From: Arthrobacter sp. NicSoilB8
GTDB taxonomy: Bacteria; Actinomycetota; Actinomycetes; Actinomycetales; Micrococcaceae
DNA length: 64,000 bases
Direction of reading: 5' to 3'
NCBI RefSeq assembly: GCF_019977355.1
Contig: NZ_AP024655.1
Location: 2,542,001-2,606,000 of the forward strand
Part shown: piece by piece, positions 47,776-55,665 of the stretch
How positions within the stretch are numbered: the stretch's first letter is position 1
Layout of the letters: each line of letters begins with the position of its first letter
Translations under genes and position numbers: made by a program
Notes under the pieces: model-generated
What the model saw: the letters and a program-made list of their open reading frames with translations, nothing else
Told to the model about the DNA's origin: nothing
Database searches by the model: none

Positions 47776-49275
47776 ATGACAACCCCCACGGTGCTCCACT
47801 GCCAGTACCGGCCGCAGCACCACTACACGGCGGACCGCAACTGGCTGAACGATCCCAACGGACTGATTTACGCAAACGGCACCTACCACCTCTTCTACCA
47901 GCACAACCCGTCTGGAAACGAGTGGGGCAACATGTCCTGGGGGCACGCCACCTCCGCGGACCTGCTGCATTGGGACGAACAGCCCGTAGCCATCGTCTGC
48001 GACGAGCAGGAAGCCATCTTTTCCGGCTCGGCCGTGCTGGACCGGAACAACACGAGCGGTTTCGGCACGCCGGACAACCCGCCGCTCGTGGCCATCTACA
48101 CCAGCGCCTATTCGCCCGCATCCCCTTTAGGTGGCCGGCAGGCGCAGTCCCTCGCCTACAGCACCGACGACGGCGCCAGCTGGACAAAGTACTCCGGGAA
48201 CCCCGTGGCGGATCGCGGTTCCGCCGAATTCCGCGACCCCAAGGTCTTCTGGTACGACGGCACCGCCGGCAACTACTGGGTGATGGTTGCCGTCGAAGCG
48301 CTGGACCGGGAAGTCGTCCTGTACAAGTCCGCCGACCTCAAGTCCTGGGAGTATCTGAGCACGTTCGGCCCGGCGAACGCCACCGGGGGAGTGTGGGAAT
48401 GCCCGGACCTGTTTGAGCTTCCGGTGGACGACGATCCCGGAACTACCAAGTGGGTCCTGGTGGTAAACCTGAACCCCGGCGGAATCGCCGGCGGTTCCGC
48501 CGGCCAGTACTTCCTTGGAACGTTCGACGGCGTCACATTCGTTTCCGAGAGCACCGTCACCGAGGGGCTCCAGCAGGATGACAGCCGTATGGTCGAGTAC
48601 GGCTGGCTGGACTGGGGACGGGACTACTACGCGGCCGTCTCCTTCAGCAATTCCCCGGACGGACGCCGGCTCATGATCGGCTGGATGAACAACTGGCAGT
48701 ACGGCGGCGTCACCCCGACCAGCGGCTGGCGCGGTGCACTGACCCTGGTGCGGGAGGTCAGGCTGGCCACGCGGGCCGGCCGCGTCGTGCTGATGCAGGC
48801 CGCCGTGGACCCCTTTGAAAACGGCGGGGCCACAATCTACAGCGAGGCCAGACGGCCCCTTGCTGCCGGAACGCACTGGCTCCCGGCCGAGGCTTCCGGC
48901 GATGTTCTGCGGATCGACGCCGAATTCGAGCCCGGGGCCGCCGGAGAAGTGGGCCTCCTGCTCCGGGCAGGCGGCGCCGAACAGACGGTACTTGCCTACG
49001 ATTCCGCCACAGGCGTGCTCAGCCTGGACCGGACAACATGCGGCAACACGGACTTCCACGAATCGTTCGCGTCGGTGGAACGCGTGACCGTCCCGCTGGA
49101 GGACGGCAGACTGCGGCTGCGGATCTTCCTGGACCGCTGCTCCGTGGAAGTCTTCGCGCAGGACGGCGCCGCTACCATTACGGACCAGGTGTTCGCCGCG
49201 GAATCCAGTGCACGGCTGGGTCTGTTTGCCGACTGTGACGGCGCCGAGTTGATCAGTCTGGCCGTTGTTCGTTGA
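47776..49275 (+). CDS. GH32 beta-fructofuranosidase (levanase/invertase type)
   Basis: 499 residues, hydrolyses terminal beta-D-fructosides. The three acidic residues of family GH32 are in place: nucleophile Asp26 in NWLNDPNG, transition-state Asp in EFRDPK (about 155) and acid/base Glu in WECPD (about 208). A five-bladed propeller (about 1-330) is followed by the C-terminal beta-sandwich (about 350-499), which ends with the usual RIFLDRCSVEVFAQDG stretch. There is no signal peptide, so it acts inside the cell on sugars brought in by the ABC transporter. ATG 47776 gives the usual short lead to the propeller. Confidence 0.93.
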   Translation: MTTPTVLHCQYRPQHHYTADRNWLNDPNGLIYANGTYHLFYQHNPSGNEWGNMSWGHATSADLLHWDEQPVAIVCDEQEAIFSGSAVLDRNNTSGFGTPDNPPLVAIYTSAYSPASPLGGRQAQSLAYSTDDGASWTKYSGNPVADRGSAEFRDPKVFWYDGTAGNYWVMVAVEALDREVVLYKSADLKSWEYLSTFGPANATGGVWECPDLFELPVDDDPGTTKWVLVVNLNPGGIAGGSAGQYFLGTFDGVTFVSESTVTEGLQQDDSRMVEYGWLDWGRDYYAAVSFSNSPDGRRLMIGWMNNWQYGGVTPTSGWRGALTLVREVRLATRAGRVVLMQAAVDPFENGGATIYSEARRPLAAGTHWLPAEASGDVLRIDAEFEPGAAGEVGLLLRAGGAEQTVLAYDSATGVLSLDRTTCGNTDFHESFASVERVTVPLEDGRLRLRIFLDRCSVEVFAQDGAATITDQVFAAESSARLGLFADCDGAELISLAVVR

Positions 49276-49986
49276 GGGTGAGCGGCTGGAGCACTGCGCC
49301 ATCTGCCCCCACGGCGTCACCGCGCAGTGGGGATGCGGCATCTGACGCAGCCGGCTTGGGGGAGTGACGGACCCCGACGCTGCGGGCACGCGGGCCTCGC
49401 CTGGAATACCTGCCCCGCCGGCGGCAGCGGCGGACGTCCGGATTCAGCCGGTAGACGTCACCATGTGTTCCGCCCGCGGACTCTGCGAAAGTTCCTCAGA
49501 ATCTGCGGGCACACGCAGGTGCGTCTCGGAATCTTTGGTCTGCGCCAACTTCGGTGCACGTTCCTAAGGTTGCTGACGCCTGGCCATTCGTCGTGTCCAG
49601 GCGTCAGCCGTGCTGCGTCACGGGGCGATGCGCCGCGGCCGGCGATGTCGCCACGATGAATCCGATCGCCAGGTAGTTGCCGTGATGCCGGCTCGTCGCA
49701 GTTGTTTTCCTGCTCAGCGACATGTGCCGCCCGGCGGGACCCCCGGACAGATAATCAACCCCTATCGACTGAATATAGAACGCCGATAATCAACATTATG
49801 TCAAGTAGAAGTGTTCCGATAGCATCTGATGCAATATCACTGGCACCAGGCCAACTCCCTCTACGGAACAGTGTCGCGGGCGATGCATGGTCTTGGTCAA
49901 GGGCCGGCCGCCCACCAATGAACGCCACCAGCCATTCTTAGGCAGCTCCACCCATGCTTCTAAGGGTCTGATTTTCTACATGTCAC
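49276..49986. other. 711-bp gene-free region with hairpin and AT-rich islet
   Basis: No gene that I can support. A hairpin with perfect 12-bp arms lies at 49572-49583 / 49597-49608. From about 49745 to 49860 the base composition falls sharply in GC compared with all flanking DNA, and GATAATCAAC occurs twice as a direct repeat (49750-49759 and 49785-49794). The islet marks the start of a stretch rich in gene remnants. Confidence 0.6.
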
Positions 49987-50394
49987 TCACACATGGCGGT
50001 TCCCTTCGGCTTCGGAAAACTCTGCTCCGGGCGCCCCGAACAAACCAACGAGCAATCCGGTGAACGCTGCGGGAACAGCTACGAGGCCACCAAGGTGAGG
50101 CAACAGGCTTCCGCCCGCCGCGAGATCCGTGAGGCCGACCAGCAGCGCCGGAGCGGCAACGGCCAGCGTCACCGGCCACCCGTGGTGGCCCAAGCGCGCC
50201 CAGGTAGCTGCAGCGGCCGAGGCCACCGCTCCCAGCAGGATCAGGTCATGGCCAGCCATCTCCCGGTCAAGAGCGTCCTGGTATCCGAAAAGGAAGAGCG
50301 TCAGCCAGAGCCCCCACAGGGTGAGTGCGATGGATACCAGTACGACCAGGGCCCACAGGGCGGACTTCATCCGGCGACGTCCACGGAGGCTCAT
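49987..50394 (-). CDS. Small multi-pass membrane protein, unknown
   Basis: 135 residues with about four hydrophobic helices (about 10-32, 48-63, 72-90, 98-120). No domain recognised. The first helix has the look of MKSALWALVVLVSIAL; an in-frame ATG at 50370 just before it may be the true start. The composition is ordinary for the genome. It stands alone on the minus strand next to the AT-rich islet. Confidence 0.65.
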   Translation of the reverse strand: MSLRGRRRMKSALWALVVLVSIALTLWGLWLTLFLFGYQDALDREMAGHDLILLGAVASAAAATWARLGHHGWPVTLAVAAPALLVGLTDLAAGGSLLPHLGGLVAVPAAFTGLLVGLFGAPGAEFSEAEGNRHV

Positions 50395-50447
50395 GCGCTG
50401 AATCTACGCCGAGCTGACTTCGGGGCCCCACTCCCCCGAAGCAATCG

Positions 50448-50516
50448 TCAGCCGAGGCCCGGTCCTGTTACGTCCGCGGTCCCGAGGGCATCATCGTCGG
50501 TCTGGTCGAGGAGCTC
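50448..50516 (+). pseudogene. C-terminal remnant of a VOC-family protein
   Basis: A short frame reads EARSCYVRGPEGIIVGLVEEL, given here in two parts as EARSCYVRGPEG and IIVGLVEEL. This is the usual last beta strand and helix of glyoxalase-like (VOC) proteins. Nothing upstream in this frame continues the fold. Too short for a gene. Confidence 0.5.
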
Positions 50517-50603
50517 CGCTGGACGCGGCATCGGCATAACCCGCTCACCACATGCCGGGACCGCTTCGCCACCGCCGGTGCGGGGCCGGAGGATGCGGTC
50601 AGA

Positions 50604-51113
50604 TCAGTTCGCTGCGGTTCCGGGGTTGAGTTTTGCGACCGCAGTAGACAAGGCGGTAGCGAATCCGCACCACAGTGCGTAGGGAGCGAGAGACACGCCG
50701 GCGCCGCGGTTCAGTTTGTACGTGCGCCGCACCAGGTCTGCGCTACTCACTGTCAGCACGGCGCACTCCGCTGCAGCCAGCCAGGGTCGCCGGGCACGCC
50801 AGAAAAGCCAGCTCCAAGAGGCATTGAGTACGAGATTCACCGCCAAGGCACCCCGGTAGGCGGCTACCTCCTGACGCCGGGCCTGGCTGCTCGGGGCGTC
50901 GGGGGCAACGTCGCTGTCCAGCGCTACGGCGGAACTCACGGCGAGATCCGCGTAGAGGGCCGTCCACACGACGGGAAAGGCAATGGTGGGCGGCTGCCAG
51001 TCTGGTTTGCGCAACCGCTGGTACCAGCTGCTGCCAGGATCGGTCGCGACTCCCCCGGCCGCCGCCGTGGCAACGGTCGACGCCGCCGTCCACGCCAATG
51101 TCGTCAGTTTCAT
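50604..51113 (-). CDS. tspO: TspO/MBR-family membrane protein
   Basis: 169 residues, five membrane helices. TspO marks are WYQRLRKPDWQPP near residue 30, FPVVWTALY near 46, and the helix with NLVLNASWSWLFWRARRP near 95. TspO proteins bind porphyrins and are tied to stress and photo-oxidative responses. It has an acidic insert (about 65-82) after the second helix. GAGCTTC is just upstream; the ribosome site is weak. The gene stands alone on the minus strand. Confidence 0.9.
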   Translation of the reverse strand: MKLTTLAWTAASTVATAAAGGVATDPGSSWYQRLRKPDWQPPTIAFPVVWTALYADLAVSSAVALDSDVAPDAPSSQARRQEVAAYRGALAVNLVLNASWSWLFWRARRPWLAAAECAVLTVSSADLVRRTYKLNRGAGVSLAPYALWCGFATALSTAVAKLNPGTAAN

Positions 51114-51233
51114 TGAAGCTCCTTTGACTTTGCCGAAGTCGCTGTATCCAGATGCGACCTGCCGTCCGTATGCCCGATTGTACGACCACGCGCTGCAGGC
51201 AGCCTCGGCCGTGGCGTCAATCAGCCAAACAGC

Positions 51234-51482
51234 CTAGCCGTCGGCTGCCCGGGCCTTAAAGATGCGGTCGCTCACGTCATTGCGGAGAACATGGAACTGT
51301 CCGCCATTGCCGTTGACCGTGCCGTCCAGCACGTAGAACCCGCGTCCGGCGTCGGGCCCTCCGGCAGCGCGGTCGAGAGCGTCGATCAGATGCCGACCGA
51401 GATGTCCGTTCGGTCCCAAAGCAGTGATCTCCTCGAGTTCTGCCGCCGTCAGTCCTGCCAGCACCGCGTTGATTTCAGCCAT
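51234..51482 (-). CDS. Small conserved-looking protein of 82 residues
   Basis: Starts at ATG 51482 with GGGGAGGGG about 4 nt upstream. The N-terminal helix MAEINAVLAGLTAAELEEIT is followed by LGRHLIDALDRAAGG and a beta-rich end with FYVLDGTVNGNGGQFHVLRN. No known domain recognised. The frame is open upstream into the flavoprotein remnant, but the ribosome site supports a separate start. Confidence 0.6.
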   Translation of the reverse strand: MAEINAVLAGLTAAELEEITALGPNGHLGRHLIDALDRAAGGPDAGRGFYVLDGTVNGNGGQFHVLRNDVSDRIFKARAADG

Positions 51483-51671
51483 GACGCCCCTCCCCCAGTT
51501 GCGCAGGCCCATGTTGGCCTGAGTCCACACGCTAGAGCACGGGCGCCGCCGCAGCAAGGTCTTCGCTCCCGGGCTGGCTTGCCGTTCGTTGGACATGAAA
51601 TGTCGCCCCGAAGCGGCGGCCGCTGATGAATTGGCGCGCTGCCGACAAGAATTCGGTGTAGGCCTTGTCTG

Positions 51672-51899
51672 CTCGTCAAGCACCTGATTGGCGTTAGCCG
51701 TAAAAGCGAGATTCCCGTCAGCTGCACCCACGACTCGGCCGATCACCTTGTCGCCGTCGGAAGCGAGTTGCCGAACATCGACGTCATAGCCACCATTCAC
51801 GCCGGTGACGAACGTCGAAGCTGGGTATTGGCGCAAGGGAAAGTTGTCTATTGTCTGCGCAAAGCGGCCCCGTGCCTCCGGCCACCAGTCGATGTCTTT
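51672..51899 (-). pseudogene. Internal remnant of an FAD-dependent oxidoreductase
   Basis: Read on the minus strand, a 76-residue stretch begins KDIDWWPEARGRFAQTIDNF, goes on through TFVTGVNGGYDVDVRQLASDG and ends near GRVVGAADGNLAF ... NQVLDE. This is the order seen in the middle of NAD(P)-binding flavoproteins once called TrkA-like (about 400 residues). Both ends of the protein, including the two dinucleotide folds, are missing. Confidence 0.5.
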
Positions 51900-52028
51900 T
51901 GCCCCTGAAGCGTCTTGGTGCGCCCCGGCGCTGCGGACCTCCAGCCCGGCAGCGGATCACAAAGCAGGCGAGCGGTTGGCCTCGTAAGTCTCAATGCTCA
52001 ACGACTTTCCTCGGTTAGGCGGGCCACG

Positions 52029-52613
52029 TCAGCCTTGGACGTCTGCCAGGACCCGCTCGCCGTTGAAGTATTCGAGCTGCCAGCCGTCAACGGGATGGTG
52101 GTGGGCCAGGTTGAGCGCGGCGTTCTCGATACTGTCCAGGGTGCGGCCGATGGCGCGGCTCAGGCTCACGCGGAGGAGCGTGCCGTGGGCCACAACCAGG
52201 ACGCGACCGCCGGGGAATTCCCCGGCCAGCCCTTCCAGAGCGGCCAACCCTCGATTGGCCGCCTCATCGTCGCTTTCCGCGCCGCGGAAACCGCCGGGGA
52301 TGCGCAGTGCCTCCAGTTCGGGACCGGCCTGCAGGCCTTCCGCGGGTCCGAAGCTACGCTCGGTGAGTTCCGGCACGCGCCGGGTCACGGTGAGTCCGAG
52401 ACCGGCGGCAATCAGGTCGGCGGTTTCCGCGGCACGGCTCAGCGGCGAGGATACGATCGCATCCCACATGCCCTCAGACAGCAGGGCGACGGCGTCACGC
52501 GCCTGACCGCGGCCGACGTCGTTCAGCGGAATGTCGGTGGATCCCTGCAGCCGGCGCTGCGCGTTCCAGTCGGTCTGGCCGTGGCGGACGAGGGCGAACG
52601 TCGTGAGGGTCAT
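52029..52613 (-). CDS. Histidine phosphatase (phosphoglycerate-mutase-like)
   Basis: 194 residues. The catalytic RHG motif is in FALVRHGQTDWNAQ near residue 10, the second arginine in SSPLSRAAETA near 58, the acid in ELTERSFG near 83 and the second His in LVVAHGTLLR near 145. ATG 52613 is chosen because it puts the RHG motif at the standard distance. The substrate is unknown. Broad phosphatases of this type often remain unassigned. Confidence 0.88.
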   Translation of the reverse strand: MTLTTFALVRHGQTDWNAQRRLQGSTDIPLNDVGRGQARDAVALLSEGMWDAIVSSPLSRAAETADLIAAGLGLTVTRRVPELTERSFGPAEGLQAGPELEALRIPGGFRGAESDDEAANRGLAALEGLAGEFPGGRVLVVAHGTLLRVSLSRAIGRTLDSIENAALNLAHHHPVDGWQLEYFNGERVLADVQG

Positions 52614-52873
52614 GCCTTCCATTCTGCCCTGAGAGCAGACAGCGCGCTTACCCGGCAGCTGCTGGCCCGGCCGGCTCTCCCCAACCAGCCACGACAAAGT
52701 GCTGGTGCGGCAACCCCGGCGGTTGTACCATCGGGCAGCGTAGAACAACCTGAGACCGGCACAGGGCCGGACCGCCGCCACGAAAAGTCCTCGTAGCCGG
52801 CGGTGGCAGCCGGTCATCGGACGCACCCGAGAACTGCGTGACCTGACGGAACCACAGGGCGGAGGCCACCCCT

Positions 52874-53221
52874 ATGACAATCAAGATCAATGATGCGGCG
52901 CTGCGGCATGCCCGGCAGCTGATCAAGGACTCCAGGACTGCACGCGATACCCGTGACGACTGGAGCGAGCATGCCCCGGACACCGAACAGGAAAACGCCT
53001 TCATCGACAAGCACGGCTACGCGGCATACGGCACGTGGCATCTGGGGGAAGACAGTGAGAAGACCCCCGAGACGAAGGGACGCTACAGCTTTCCCTTCGG
53101 GGATTTCCGGCGGCTGCACCGCTGCGCGATCCTGGCCATCGAAAGCCGTGCCGCTCAAAACGACCACGACGAAATCGCCAGAGCAGCGAAGTCCCTCCTC
53201 AAGGAGCTCGACAAGGACTAG
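52874..53221 (+). CDS. Conserved small protein of 115 residues, unknown
   Basis: Begins MTIKINDAALRHARQLI; the middle has ENAFIDKHGYAAYGTWHLG and then RYSFPFGDFRRLHRCAILA. It is acidic and helix-rich. Similar proteins occur in other actinobacteria and proteobacteria, but I know no function. GGCGGAGG lies about 11 nt upstream of the ATG. Divergent from the histidine phosphatase gene across 260 bp. Confidence 0.8.
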   Translation: MTIKINDAALRHARQLIKDSRTARDTRDDWSEHAPDTEQENAFIDKHGYAAYGTWHLGEDSEKTPETKGRYSFPFGDFRRLHRCAILAIESRAAQNDHDEIARAAKSLLKELDKD

Positions 53222-53297
53222 GCCGGAAGCCACGGAATGACAGGGGCTGCCCGTGTTGCCCCGGAAGGCTGAAGGTGTGCTGCCAGGCTCACTGACC

Positions 53298-53465
53298 ATG
53301 CCGCAAACAAGTCCCGACGAAGCGAAGTACCGAACAATGACGCACCCGGATCAGGGCCCGCCAATTCGCCGGAAAGGATCCGCCTCGGATCACCAACCGG
53401 GCACCCCGGCTGTCGATGAAGAGTTGGCCCTGATGGACCGCTGGTGGCGGGCTGCCAACTGCCTC
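53298..53465 (+). pseudogene. 5' remnant of a phosphoketolase gene
   Basis: The end of this frame reads DEELALMDRWWRAANCL, the N-terminal signature of xylulose-5-phosphate/fructose-6-phosphate phosphoketolase (about 800 residues). ATG 53298 or ATG 53337 could be the old start. Homology ends abruptly at about 53465, after which the frame codes for unrelated residues and stops at 53510. The rest of the enzyme is absent from the window. Confidence 0.65.
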
Positions 53466-53677
53466 GTGACAAAACCCGCAGCGTCTTCCAGAGCAAGAGT
53501 TTTCCGATGACGGCTAAGATCAGCGACTCAAGCTCCAGTTGGCAACGGGGTGCCCCGCCATGACTTCGTGCCTGCTCGAACAGGCGCTCCCCCGCCGTCG
53601 CGGCCGTCAGATGAGCGTACAGATAGGCGCCCACGAGCGGTCTCCAGGTACACCCCGGCCGCTGATTTCTTCTTCAT
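53466..53677 (-). pseudogene. Possible decayed small gene
   Basis: An ATG at 53677 has GGAGG 10 nt upstream. After about 12 codons the protein-like reading shifts frame to VGAYLYAHLTAATAGERLFEQA, which looks like an amphipathic-helix protein; at about 53530 it becomes disordered. The frameshift and the abutting phosphoketolase remnant suggest decay. I am not sure which family it came from. Confidence 0.35.
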
Positions 53678-53714
53678 GGCGATTTCCCCTCCGCTCCGGC
53701 ACCGATGAGGAAGT

Positions 53715-54074
53715 TCAAGCCGCCGGATTCCACGATCCGGCGGGTGGCACAGACCACGCGGCACCTGCCGGCTCGGCTTCCGCGCCGTCCGGAGGCCCGT
53801 CAAGCGCCAACAGCGGAAGCTCACAGTGCACCAGATAGTCAGACGCCGCCGGGCCGGTCATCGCCAGGCCCGTACATCTGCCGGTGCCCTGCGCGGGACC
53901 AATCCCCGCACCTGCCAGGCTTTTCCTGAAGCTCCTGTCCGGCGCCGGCTGCCGGCCTGTGAGGGTGCACCAGCTGACATACAGTCCGTAGAGCTCGTCC
54001 ATGGTTAGGCCCGGCTCCTCCGGGACGGATTGGACGCATGCGCCAAGGAACTCATCGAGTGCCAAAGTCGTCAT
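53715..54074 (-). CDS. Small protein with primase-like winged helix
   Basis: 119 residues from ATG 54074. The segment LTMDELYGLYVSWCTLTGRQ ... DRSFRKSLAGAGI resembles the winged-helix domain at the C-terminus of phage/plasmid D5-type primase-helicases, where it binds DNA. No ATPase part is present. The C-terminal third is Ala/Gly/Pro-rich. It may be a small DNA-binding regulator or a leftover of a mobile element. Confidence 0.55.
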   Translation of the reverse strand: MTTLALDEFLGACVQSVPEEPGLTMDELYGLYVSWCTLTGRQPAPDRSFRKSLAGAGIGPAQGTGRCTGLAMTGPAASDYLVHCELPLLALDGPPDGAEAEPAGAAWSVPPAGSWNPAA

Positions 54075-54459
54075 TTTAATCCCCTGCAAAGAGACGTTTC
54101 GAACGCCGCACTGCAACAGCGTAACGGGGGCCACCCGTCCGAAGCCGGGCTCCGCCCATCCCGAATTTAGAACTTTCCGCATTCGTCCGTCAAGAAGCCG
54201 TCCTCAGCCGGACTTCCATCACCTCCTCCCGCCCCGCGACGCTGCCGGCCCTGCCCCCGGATGAAACAGGCGGCCCCGCGGGCGCTCATCGCGGCGCGCT
54301 AACATTCTCGCCGGAAGGAGCAGGCATGCCAGGCTCCCGGAACCGCAGTCACCGGCTTCGCCGGCTTTGAAGGTCGGGTATTGCATACTACTAAGCCTGC
54401 TGATTAAATCGTGGTTACGGCCGCATTCCACGACCGGTCCACCGAAAGGAAGTACAGAC
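54075..54459. other. 385-bp gap upstream of the YeaQ/YmgE-like gene
   Basis: No gene seen. The last 90 bp become AT-richer, with GTATTGCATACTACTAAG at 54376-54393 and GCTGATTAAATCG after it; this is probably the promoter of the next gene. The rest holds short GC-rich inverted repeats without a clear role. Confidence 0.45.
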
Positions 54460-54726
54460 ATGGGGATTCTCGCTTTTCTCATTCTCGGGCTCATCGCAGG
54501 AGCCATCGCCAAGGCAATTCTTCCCGGCACACAGGGAGGCGGCTGGGTGATCACCCTGGTTCTCGGCGTCGTGGGAGCAATCCTCGGCGGCTGGATCGGT
54601 TCGTTGGTCTTCGGCGGAGGCCTCGGCGACTTCTTTGATCTGAGGACCTGGCTCCTCTCGATCCTGGGCGCAGTCATAGTGCTCCTCATTTATGGCGCAG
54701 TAGCAGGCCGCAGAACCAGGGCATAG
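54460..54726 (+). CDS. GlsB/YeaQ/YmgE-family small membrane protein
   Basis: 88 residues, three hydrophobic helices (about 2-20, 27-50, 62-84). The stretches GLIAGAIAKAILPG and VVGAILGGWIG with many glycines are the family mark. These proteins are often stress-induced. AAAGGAAG lies about 10 nt upstream of ATG 54460. Its neighbours (PRC-barrel protein, lytic transglycosylase) also point to an envelope-stress context. Confidence 0.88.
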   Translation: MGILAFLILGLIAGAIAKAILPGTQGGGWVITLVLGVVGAILGGWIGSLVFGGGLGDFFDLRTWLLSILGAVIVLLIYGAVAGRRTRA

Positions 54727-54760
54727 GCGCCACCGACCGAAAGACGCGGAGTGCAAGGCG

Positions 54761-55114
54761 ATGAATGCGTCCTACGGCAAGGCGGCCGTCATGGGCGATA
54801 ACCGGCACAAACCACCCGCGCCGGGAACGGTCGAATTGGTGCTGGTCCGGCACGGGGAGAGTCTGGGCAACGTGGCAGCCACGAAAGCCCGGCTCTCCGG
54901 GGCTGCAGTGACCGACGTCCCCGCCCGCGACGCCGACGTCGACCTGTCACCGGTCGGTTACGACCAGGCGACGCGTTGGGGCGCTCTTGGGCGGGTATCC
55001 CGGATGCCATCCGGGACGGAGAGTCCTCAGCCGCCCGTCCGGCTCCAGGCGACGAGGCCAAAGCGGCAGCCACGAAAGCCCGGCCCTCCGGCATCGAAGG
55101 AAGCACGATCATGA
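54761..55114 (+). pseudogene. Truncated histidine phosphatase
   Basis: The frame has an intact phosphatase start, VELVLVRHGESLGN near residue 28 and DVDLSPVGYDQATRWGALG near 65, but then loses homology at about 55000 and ends at 55114. The second half, with the second catalytic His, is missing. The break lies between two copies of a 27-bp direct repeat, which suggests loss by recombination or slippage. The end overlaps the PRC-barrel gene start. Confidence 0.65.
54874..55091 (+). repeat. 27-bp direct repeat flanking the phosphatase break
   Basis: GGCAGCCACGAAAGCCCGGC plus YCTCCGG occurs at 54874-54900 and 55065-55091, 26 of 27 bases alike. The first copy is inside the phosphatase remnant, the second 20 bp before the PRC-barrel start codon. 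The segment between is 164 bp. Confidence 0.9.
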
Positions 55115-55605
55115 TCAACAGGGAAGACATTGACGGCCTGATCCAGAGCAAGGGCAACGTCATCGGCGTCGACGGAGAGACAATCGGCGGCATCGGCCAA
55201 ATCTACGTGGACGATGCCACAGACCGGCCCGGCTGGGTGACCGTGGCCACCGGCCTCTTCGGCACCCACGAGTCCTTCTTCCCGCTCGAGGGTGCCCGGA
55301 TCGAGGGCTCGAATCTCGTCATCCCGTACAGCAAGACCCTCGTCAAGGACGCGCCGCGCATCGAACCTGATAGCGAACTCGAGTCCGACGAACAGGACCG
55401 GCTATACCGGCACTACCAGCGCGAGGGCGGCCTGCAGACTCACAGTGAATCCCGCGGCCTGGCCCGGACCGGCTCCGGTGCGGACGTGACGGCCGACTCC
55501 GGGAGCCGGGACGCCGGGCCGGCACGGCTGCGCCGGTACGCCACCACCGGTGACCGGCCACCTCACACGCCGGCCAACAGCGAAACTGTCGCCGAGAACG
55601 GCTGA
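55111..55605 (+). CDS. PRC-barrel domain protein
   Basis: 164 residues. The PRC-barrel (about 1-75) starts MINREDIDGLIQSKGNVIGVD and contains GQIYVDDATDRPGWVTVATG, FFPLEGARIEG and VIPYSKTLVKDAP, given as separate family positions. The second half is an acidic then Gly/Arg-rich tail with YRHYQREGG. Such proteins in Arthrobacter are stress-linked, with no set biochemical role. GAAGGAAG lies about 10 nt upstream of ATG 55111. Confidence 0.88.
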   Translation: MINREDIDGLIQSKGNVIGVDGETIGGIGQIYVDDATDRPGWVTVATGLFGTHESFFPLEGARIEGSNLVIPYSKTLVKDAPRIEPDSELESDEQDRLYRHYQREGGLQTHSESRGLARTGSGADVTADSGSRDAGPARLRRYATTGDRPPHTPANSETVAENG

Positions 55606-55665
55606 CGCGCCCTGCTCCCCTCCCGGCGGAGAGTTCCCCGTCACCAGGGACGCATCACCGGGGAA

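Noticed and set aside
51234..51836. Single gene of 200 codons joining the 82-residue protein to the flavoprotein stretch
   Set aside because: The middle is without structure, and a clear ribosome site stands before ATG 51482, so the two parts are treated separately.
53218..53634. Minus-strand gene of 138 codons
   Set aside because: Only a short part looks protein-like, it needs a frameshift to join its likely start, and it overlaps the phosphoketolase remnant; listed as a possible decayed gene instead.
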